Virus record (IMG/VR): IMGVR_UViG_3300032331_000248
Coordinates: 1 to 22,107 of that record
Length of the DNA: 22,107 bases
From: a virus
Reading direction: 5' to 3' (one strand)
Part shown: piece by piece, positions 1 to 5,348 of the stretch
Position numbering within the stretch: position 1 is the first letter of the stretch
Layout of the letters: each line of letters begins with the position of its first letter
Position numbers and translations under genes: made by a program
Notes under the pieces: generated by a model
Seen by the model: only the letters and a program-made list of their open reading frames with translations
Database searches by the model: none
What the model was told of the DNA's origin: nothing

Positions 1-159
1 AACGCAAAACGAGTAGCGGCAGACCGAGCAGCGAAATCTGCAAGGGCTAATGCGGTTTCGGTAAAGAGTTCCACACCAGGAATGGCTACCAAGAACAATG
101 CTCAAGACAGGCGCAGTTTATTGGCAGAGCAATTTGACCAAATAGCTGCACGACTTTAA
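1..159 (+). CDS. C-terminal end of a putative capsid scaffolding protein (partial)
   Basis: An open frame runs in from the left edge and stops with TAA at 157-159, giving the last 52 residues of a protein. The piece is rich in Ala, Arg, Lys and Ser, begins in an Ala/Arg/Lys helix-like stretch (NAKRVAADRAAKSARA), passes through a Val-Ser-Val-Lys linker with Pro-Gly, and ends in a charged helix (DRRSLLAEQFDQIAARL). A short basic and helical C-terminus directly before the major capsid gene is typical of phage scaffolding proteins, whose C-terminal helices bind the coat protein during prohead assembly. The assignment rests mainly on position and composition. Another head-assembly protein is possible because the body of the gene lies outside the window. 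Confidence 0.55.
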   Translation, partial: NAKRVAADRAAKSARANAVSVKSSTPGMATKNNAQDRRSLLAEQFDQIAARL

Positions 160-178
160 TTGATATAGGAGAATTATT

Positions 179-1180
179 ATGGCATTTGCCAATTCCAGTA
201 TCAGCGACATCATTGCGACCAACATTCAAAGCCGTACTGGTGAGTTAGCTGATAACGTCACAAACAACAACGCCCTTTTGCGTAGACTCAAAGACCGTGG
301 AAATGTGAAGACATTTTCTGGCGGTAATGTGATCTTGCAAGAGATTATGTACAACGACAGCACCACAAATAACACGAATTCATATTCTGGTTACGAAGTG
401 TTGAACGTGTCACAAAACAGCCCAATTAGTTCTGCTCAATTTAGCATTACTCAATATGCCGCTGCCGTGTCCATCTCTGGCTTGGAAATGATCCAGAACT
501 CGGGCAAAGAAGCTATTATTGACTTGCTCGATGGCCGCATGATGGTTGCCGAAGCTCAATTGGCTAACCGCATTGGCGCTGACATCTACACCGATGGCAC
601 GGGCAATAGCGGTAAAAACATCACGGGCTTGGGCGCAGCGGTTCCCGATGCACCCTCAACGGGTACTTATGGTGGCATTAACCGTGCTAACTATAGCTTT
701 TGGCGTTCAACCAAGTATTCTGGCGTGACCGATGGCGGCTCTGCTGTTTCTGCCTCAAACATCCAATCTTATATGGATTCTTTGGCCGTTCAGTTGATTC
801 GTGGTACAGACAAGCCCGATTTGATCGTTGCCGACAGTAACTACTACCGTTTGTATTTGCAATCTATGCAATCAATCCAACGTGTTACCGATGGTGGCAA
901 TTCCACTCAAGGCGCGGGTTTCGCTTCCTTGAAATACTATGGCGCGGGCATGGCATCCGATGTTGTGCTTGATGGTGGTATCGGTTCAAACGCTACCGCA
1001 AACCATATGTGGTTCTTGAACACCAAATATTTGATGTTCCGTCCCCACGTTGACCGTAACTTTGTGCCGATTGGTGGCGAGCGTCAAGCCGTCAACCAAG
1101 ACGCAATCGTTAAGTTGATCGGTTGGGCGGGTAACTTAACTAGCTCAGGCCCACAGTTCTGTGGCGTTCTGATTGCTTAA
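179..1180 (+). CDS. Major capsid protein
   Basis: The 333-residue product is read as the phage major head protein, expected to adopt the HK97 fold and form the icosahedral shell. Evidence is its length, its place right after a scaffold-like gene, a strong ribosome site (AGGAG at 167-171, eight bases before the ATG) and its composition. An N-terminal helix (residues 5-40) is followed by a Thr/Asn/Ser-rich segment (about 55-100), a central helix with IGADIYTDGTG (about 131-141), and a beta-rich C-terminal half with TKYLMFRPHVDRNFVPIGG near residues 283-301. There is no N-terminal propeptide like that of HK97 gp5, which fits a separate scaffold. Codon choice is strongly biased to well-used codons, as expected for the most abundant virion protein. 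The family call is from recollection of similar podovirus capsid proteins; no search was possible. Confidence 0.85.
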   Translation: MAFANSSISDIIATNIQSRTGELADNVTNNNALLRRLKDRGNVKTFSGGNVILQEIMYNDSTTNNTNSYSGYEVLNVSQNSPISSAQFSITQYAAAVSISGLEMIQNSGKEAIIDLLDGRMMVAEAQLANRIGADIYTDGTGNSGKNITGLGAAVPDAPSTGTYGGINRANYSFWRSTKYSGVTDGGSAVSASNIQSYMDSLAVQLIRGTDKPDLIVADSNYYRLYLQSMQSIQRVTDGGNSTQGAGFASLKYYGAGMASDVVLDGGIGSNATANHMWFLNTKYLMFRPHVDRNFVPIGGERQAVNQDAIVKLIGWAGNLTSSGPQFCGVLIA

Positions 1181-1194
1181 AGGAGTATGTAATC

Positions 1195-1491
1195 ATGGCA
1201 TATACAATCACCCCCCTCATTGGTATTGACTTTAATAACATTGTTAACACCAACACAAACAGCGCAGGAACGGCTATTCCTACATTTGGCCCTTTGGGTG
1301 CTGAAGTGTTTGGCTCTGACGGTATGATTTATGTTTTGGCTCAAGCCAACGCATCTATTCCCGCGTCAACAGCCGTTTGCACCGTCAATGCAACCACATT
1401 CTTGGTGACAGCTTCAGGTGGCTCATATAGCTCGCCCGCAGTTGCCCTAGTCTCTGGTGACACTGCATGGTTCTCTAAAGCATCTGTGTAA
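1195..1491 (+). CDS. Putative capsid decoration or head-stabilising protein
   Basis: This is a 98-residue, almost uncharged protein rich in Ala, Thr, Ser, Val and Asn, with alternating hydrophobic residues that suggest an all-beta fold. It starts 14 bases after the capsid gene behind AAGGAG, and a strong terminator follows its stop codon. It is therefore made from the same short transcript as the capsid protein, at similar stoichiometry. Small beta-rich proteins in this position often cement the capsid lattice or form head fibres. I recognise no specific motif, and the function is inferred from size, position and co-transcription with the coat gene. Confidence 0.5.
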   Translation: MAYTITPLIGIDFNNIVNTNTNSAGTAIPTFGPLGAEVFGSDGMIYVLAQANASIPASTAVCTVNATTFLVTASGGSYSSPAVALVSGDTAWFSKASV

Positions 1492-1495
1492 AAAT

Positions 1496-1526
1496 AAAAG
1501 GGGCGGCATAAAAACCGCCTCTTTTT
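1496..1526 (+). terminator. Intrinsic terminator after the capsid/decoration genes
   Basis: An 11-bp stem pairs 1496-1506 (AAAAGGGGCGG) with 1515-1525 (CCGCCTCTTTT), with one G-T pair, around an 8-base loop, and the 3' arm ends in five T. It begins four bases after the stop of the 98-residue gene. The 5' arm is A-rich, so the hairpin could also terminate minus-strand transcription. It probably works as a partial terminator that raises coat and decoration output above the downstream connector genes, as the terminator after gene 10 does in T7. Confidence 0.85.
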
Positions 1527-1541
1527 AATTAAGGAACTAAA

Positions 1542-1904
1542 ATGGCTATTCCATCAAGAATTCTTGGCGCGGGTAACTCGCCTTTGTCAACGGTTTCCAT
1601 TGCGGGCGATGGCGCGGTTGCCATTGTTGCAACGGGTTCAACTGCCGCTGATGCAAAATTGTTGTCTGCGGTGTTCAACACAATCACAACTTCATCCGCT
1701 TCTACGGGCGTTAAATTGCCTCCTACAGAAGCGGGCGCAATGGTTGGTATTCGTAATGATTCGGGTCAAACAATTACCGTTTACCCTTACAATACAAGTT
1801 CAACAATCAATGCAGCAGCCTCATCTGTTACATTGGCAACTGCAAAGAGCATGATTCTTTTTGCACCAAGCGCAACAACTTGGGCATCCGTCACTTCAGC
1901 TTAA
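1542..1904 (+). CDS. Hypothetical beta-rich virion protein
   Basis: The 120-residue product is low in charge and rich in Ala, Ser, Thr and Val. Its middle reads like a beta-sandwich (GVKLPPTEAGAMVGIRND, then QTITVYPYN), and it ends with hydrophobic strands and a Trp. AAGGAA lies eight bases before the ATG, and the gene is the first after the terminator at 1496-1526. The pattern of strands separated by Thr/Ser-rich turns resembles the C-terminal half of the fibre protein at 11448-12503, so it may be a head-fibre, decoration or tail-associated beta domain. I do not recognise a named family. Confidence 0.5.
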   Translation: MAIPSRILGAGNSPLSTVSIAGDGAVAIVATGSTAADAKLLSAVFNTITTSSASTGVKLPPTEAGAMVGIRNDSGQTITVYPYNTSSTINAAASSVTLATAKSMILFAPSATTWASVTSA

Positions 1905-1922
1905 TCCCCACAGGATAAAAAA

Positions 1923-2453
1923 ATGGCACTAGATTCCGATATTGCAAACGCAGATACACATCTGCACGTTGAGTTTTATACATTTGACAAAGCACCCTAT
2001 AAAGACATTCCGTTTGTGCGAATTATGGTTCCAGGCGATAAGTACAACATCATCGAACAACCCGTTCGTGATGACCATAAAGAGCGCTTTCCCCGTCAAT
2101 GGTTGCACTATCAAATGCAAAACTCAGAAGGTGGGCCTGTAATTGGCACAACTTTGCAAAATTGGCATCTAGACCGCCCTGAGGAATTTACAGACAGTCA
2201 AATGGCTGAACTGCAAATTCTAAAGTTTCAAACCGTTGAGCAAGTTGCTACGGCAAGTGATGCTCAATTGCAGCGCGTAGGCATGGGCGCTGTTGGACTG
2301 CGTGAAAAGGCAAGAGCATATCTCCTTAGACGCAATCAAAGTGAAAGTTCATTTGAATTAGAGCAAACCCGTTCTGAATTGAAAGAATTACAAGAGCAAA
2401 TGAAAGCCTTGTTGTCTGAAAAAACAAGAGGCCGCCCTAAAAAAGAGGTGTAA
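1923..2453 (+). CDS. Hypothetical connector-region protein with helix-hairpin-helix-like segment and AT-hook-like tail
   Basis: The 176-residue protein has a beta-rich N-terminal half (1-85) containing a conserved-looking patch, PFVRIMVPGDK, near residues 30-40. A helical segment at about 95-135 has a helix-hairpin-helix-like pattern (VEQVATASDAQLQRVG then a Gly-rich turn and a basic helix). A charged coiled coil follows (143-166), and the tail RGRPKK (169-174) resembles an AT-hook core. It lies between the capsid block and the adaptor gene, where podoviruses encode head-completion or structural proteins of unknown role. The tail and hairpin suggest possible contact with packaged DNA, which is inference. 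AGGA sits nine bases before the ATG. The next gene's ribosome site (GAGGTG) lies in its last codons. Confidence 0.55.
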   Translation: MALDSDIANADTHLHVEFYTFDKAPYKDIPFVRIMVPGDKYNIIEQPVRDDHKERFPRQWLHYQMQNSEGGPVIGTTLQNWHLDRPEEFTDSQMAELQILKFQTVEQVATASDAQLQRVGMGAVGLREKARAYLLRRNQSESSFELEQTRSELKELQEQMKALLSEKTRGRPKKEV

Positions 2454-2456
2454 ATT

Positions 2457-3368
2457 ATGTCTAGCACTATGCTCCAGTTAGTGCAGCAAGTTACCAATGA
2501 ATTAGGCGTGACAACACCGACAAGTGTTGCTGGAAATACTAATCAAGACGTTATCCAAATTCTTGCGTTAATGAACGCAAGTGGATACGAATTCTTGCGC
2601 AAACATCCTTGGCGAACGCTTACCAAGCAAAAGCAGTTCTACACCGAATATTTAACCACTACGGGCACATGGAGCGATAATGGAACATCCATTACGGGAA
2701 TTCCATCTACAACGGGTCTAGATAGCACTTACATGGTGGTTGGTACGGGTATCGACCAAAACACCTTTATTGAAACGGTTGACTCGGGCACTTCCGTCAC
2801 CATCAATAGAAGAACAACCGAGGCACAAACTAGCGCAACCGTGTACTTCCAAAAGATGAAGTATGCGTTTCCAAGCGACTATGAGGCAATCATCCCAAGG
2901 ACAATGTGGGATAAAGACAAGCATTGGGAAATGCTCGGCCCCGAAGATGCCCAACAATGGGAGTGGTTGCTTTCTGGTTACATTGCAACAGGCCCGAGGA
3001 TTCGGTGGCGTTTGTTTAGCAAGTATTTTCAAATATGGCCTGGCTTCTCCAACGCTGAGTTCTTGGGCTACGAGTACCGTTCAAACGCTTGGGCAAATAG
3101 CTCTACGGATATTCCCAAAACATCGTTCACCGTTGACTCCGATACTTGCATTTACCCCGACCGTTTAATGGTTCTTGCAACCAAGCTCAAATACTTTGAG
3201 GCTAAAGGTTTTGATACAACGGCCATGTATCGCAACTATTTGGAAGAAATGGAAGCGGCTATTGCTTTGGATATGTCTGCGGCTAATTTGTCGTTTGCAC
3301 CAAGGCCAGGAACAATTTTAGTGGGATACGACAATATCCCTGATAGCGGATATGGGGCTTCACCGTAA
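2457..3368 (+). CDS. Head-tail adaptor protein (P22 gp4 / SU10 adaptor-like)
   Basis: This 303-residue protein most likely forms the adaptor ring that attaches to the portal and receives the nozzle. The N-terminal helices (1-60) contain the typical pattern of an ordered small domain ending in EFLRKHPWRTLTK. The C-terminal part (about 133-270) has KYAFPSDYEAIIPRTMWD, a Trp-rich middle and a long helix containing the arginine-tyrosine stretch near 255-270. An apparent beta-domain insertion occupies about 70-132 (GTSITGIPSTTGL, MVVGTGIDQNTFIETVDSG, SVTINRRTT). I know this motif as a mobile Ig-like module in phage structural genes. The neighbour starts at a TAATG overlap and encodes the nozzle, the expected partner, which strengthens the call. 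Family membership is recalled, not searched. Confidence 0.7.
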   Translation: MSSTMLQLVQQVTNELGVTTPTSVAGNTNQDVIQILALMNASGYEFLRKHPWRTLTKQKQFYTEYLTTTGTWSDNGTSITGIPSTTGLDSTYMVVGTGIDQNTFIETVDSGTSVTINRRTTEAQTSATVYFQKMKYAFPSDYEAIIPRTMWDKDKHWEMLGPEDAQQWEWLLSGYIATGPRIRWRLFSKYFQIWPGFSNAEFLGYEYRSNAWANSSTDIPKTSFTVDSDTCIYPDRLMVLATKLKYFEAKGFDTTAMYRNYLEEMEAAIALDMSAANLSFAPRPGTILVGYDNIPDSGYGASP

Positions 3369-4912
3369 TGCCAAAAATTGCCCAAAGGACTGCCGCTAAC
3401 GTAGCGAGTATTCCCGCGCCCGTTGGGGGTTGGAATGTTCGTGATTCGTTGGCAAATATGTCACCAACCGATGCGGTGACGATGACCAACTTTTTTCCAA
3501 CGGTTTCAAGTGTAAACTTGCGCGGTGGATACACTAAGTGGTCAACGGGGATTTCGGGGCAAGTTGAAACGCTAATGGCGTATGAGACGGGTTCTGTAAG
3601 CAAGTTGTTTGGCATTGCCAATGGCTCAATCTACAACTGCACAACCCAAGGCGCGGTTGGCGCTGCTGAAGTAACGGGGCTAACAAATAGCCGTTTTGAG
3701 CATATCAACGTCACGACAGCGGGGGGGAGTTTCCTCTATGCTTGCAATGGCGTAAATGACCCGTTGCTTTACAACGGCACAACTTGGGCAAGCATTAACG
3801 GCTCAAGTTCACCTATTGCGATCACGGGTGTAACCACAAACAAATTCAACAACGTCACATTGTTCAAAAACCGTGTGTGGTTTATTGAGAAAGAAAGTCT
3901 AAAAGCGTGGTATTTGCCAACTAACTCGGTTGGCGGTGCGGCCGAGGTTTTAGATTTAAGTTCCATTGCCAAAATGGGCGGTTACATTGTTTCTCTTAGT
4001 GCATGGACAATTGACGCGGGTTATGGCGTAGACGACAACCTTGTGTTTGTAACGTCCCAAGGCGAAATTATTGTCTACCGAGGCACTGACCCCTCATCCG
4101 CAAGCACTTGGGCTTTAGCGGGCGTTTGGAAGCTCGGAGCGCCCGTTTCTAGGCGTTGTTTATATAAATACGGTGGCGACTTATTGGTTTTAAGTTTAGA
4201 TGGCTTGTTGCCATTGGCCTCGGCTTTGCAATCAAGCCGACTTGACCCAAGGGTTAACTTATCCGACAAGATTCAAGGCGCTATCACCGAGGCAACAACG
4301 GCCTACCAAAATTCATTTGGTTGGGCTATGCTTTATCACGCCAAAAACAATGCTTTGTGGATCAACGTCCCCGTTGGTGTTAACGCACAAGAACAATTTG
4401 TGATGAACACCATCACAAAATCATGGACAAAGTTCACGGGATGGGCGGCCAATTGTTGGGAGACATTTGACGACAATCCTTACTTTGGCGGCAATGGATA
4501 TGTTGGCTTGGCTTGGAATGGCTACACCGATGACATCAATGACATCAATGCGGTTGCTTTGCAAGCGTTTAACTATTACGAAAGCCGTGGTGTAAAGAAA
4601 TACTTTACAAGGGCAAGACCATCAATCTTTACGGATGGCTCTCCCGCCATTGTGGTTGGTATCAATGTCGACTTTGATTTATCGGACACAACGGGAAGTT
4701 TGAATTTTAGCCCAACAACTTATGGGTTTTGGGATACATCCGTTTGGGACACGGGATTGTGGGCGGGCAATACCATCATCACAAACAATTGGCAAGGCGT
4801 CACGGGTATTGGATATTGTGCGGGTATTCAACTAAAATCTGCCTCACAAGGCTTGCAAATTGAGTGGGCCTCAACCGATGTGGTATTCCAACAAGGATGG
4901 GCCGGCATATGA
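3368..4912 (+). CDS. Tail nozzle/hub protein (P22 gp10 or T7 gp12-like beta-propeller)
   Basis: The 514-residue product is interpreted as the tubular tail nozzle that extends from the adaptor and carries the fibres. It opens with APVGGWNVRDSLANM and a segment with FFPTVSSVNLRGG, the characteristic N-terminus of this family (a glycine-rich start, then a proline-containing strand). It continues with repeated blade-like strands: FLYACNGVNDPLLYNGTTW (114-132), VTLFKNRVWFIEKESLKAWY (159-178), NLVFVTSQGEIIVYRGTDP (222-240) and GDLLVLSLDGLLPLA (270-284). These suit a beta-propeller core, followed by a C-terminal beta domain. Translation is coupled at both ends (TAATG before, ATGA after). The length matches nozzle proteins of about 470-800 residues. 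Confidence 0.75.
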   Translation: MPKIAQRTAANVASIPAPVGGWNVRDSLANMSPTDAVTMTNFFPTVSSVNLRGGYTKWSTGISGQVETLMAYETGSVSKLFGIANGSIYNCTTQGAVGAAEVTGLTNSRFEHINVTTAGGSFLYACNGVNDPLLYNGTTWASINGSSSPIAITGVTTNKFNNVTLFKNRVWFIEKESLKAWYLPTNSVGGAAEVLDLSSIAKMGGYIVSLSAWTIDAGYGVDDNLVFVTSQGEIIVYRGTDPSSASTWALAGVWKLGAPVSRRCLYKYGGDLLVLSLDGLLPLASALQSSRLDPRVNLSDKIQGAITEATTAYQNSFGWAMLYHAKNNALWINVPVGVNAQEQFVMNTITKSWTKFTGWAANCWETFDDNPYFGGNGYVGLAWNGYTDDINDINAVALQAFNYYESRGVKKYFTRARPSIFTDGSPAIVVGINVDFDLSDTTGSLNFSPTTYGFWDTSVWDTGLWAGNTIITNNWQGVTGIGYCAGIQLKSASQGLQIEWASTDVVFQQGWAGI

Positions 4913-5346
4913 ACGCAAAGATGGAAAAGTTTGCAGATGTTTCAGCCGAGGCGGTGGTGCTTATTGGCAAACATTGGACGGAACTTTACGGCAATGCTAA
5001 CCTAAAGAGCGATTTAGGCGGCATGATTGAGCTAGAAAGAACGGGCAACTTTGCATACTTTACATTGCGCACCGAATCGGGTGATTTGGCGGGTCATGCG
5101 GGATTCATGGTGTTTAGATCGCCTTTTTATGGCGCGATGCAAGCGCTAGACGTTTTTTACTATTTATTGCCCGAGCATCGGGGCGGTCTTGGAATTTGCA
5201 AACTACTCAAGTTAGCGGGGCAAATGCTCAAAATCAATGGTGTTAGCCAAATCATGATTAGCCACAAGAAAAATCAAGATTTGAGCGTGTTGCTTCAAAG
5301 AGCAAACTATGAGCCATCTGGCGAAACATACGAATTTAAGGAATAA
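4909..5346 (+). CDS. GNAT-family N-acetyltransferase
   Basis: The 145-residue protein has the acetyl-CoA binding signature RGGLG at residues 91-95 after the strand ALDVFYYLLPEH, followed by the helix ICKLLKLAGQML, as in motif A of the GNAT fold. A later strand, SQIMISH, and the C-terminal segment NYEPSGETYEF complete the pattern. It should transfer an acetyl group from acetyl-CoA to an amine; the substrate is unknown. I chose the ATG at 4909, which overlaps the nozzle stop as ATGA, over an in-frame GTG at 4864 that would add 15 residues from another frame of the nozzle gene. GNAT genes among podovirus virion genes are recurrent and might modify a virion or host protein, which is inference. 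Confidence 0.8.
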   Translation: MNAKMEKFADVSAEAVVLIGKHWTELYGNANLKSDLGGMIELERTGNFAYFTLRTESGDLAGHAGFMVFRSPFYGAMQALDVFYYLLPEHRGGLGICKLLKLAGQMLKINGVSQIMISHKKNQDLSVLLQRANYEPSGETYEFKE

Positions 5347-5348
5347 AC

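Noticed and set aside
1923-2453. AT-hook DNA-binding protein as a firm call from GRPKK at the C-terminus
   Set aside because: A single short basic GRP motif at the end of a structural-region protein is weak evidence; kept only as a remark.
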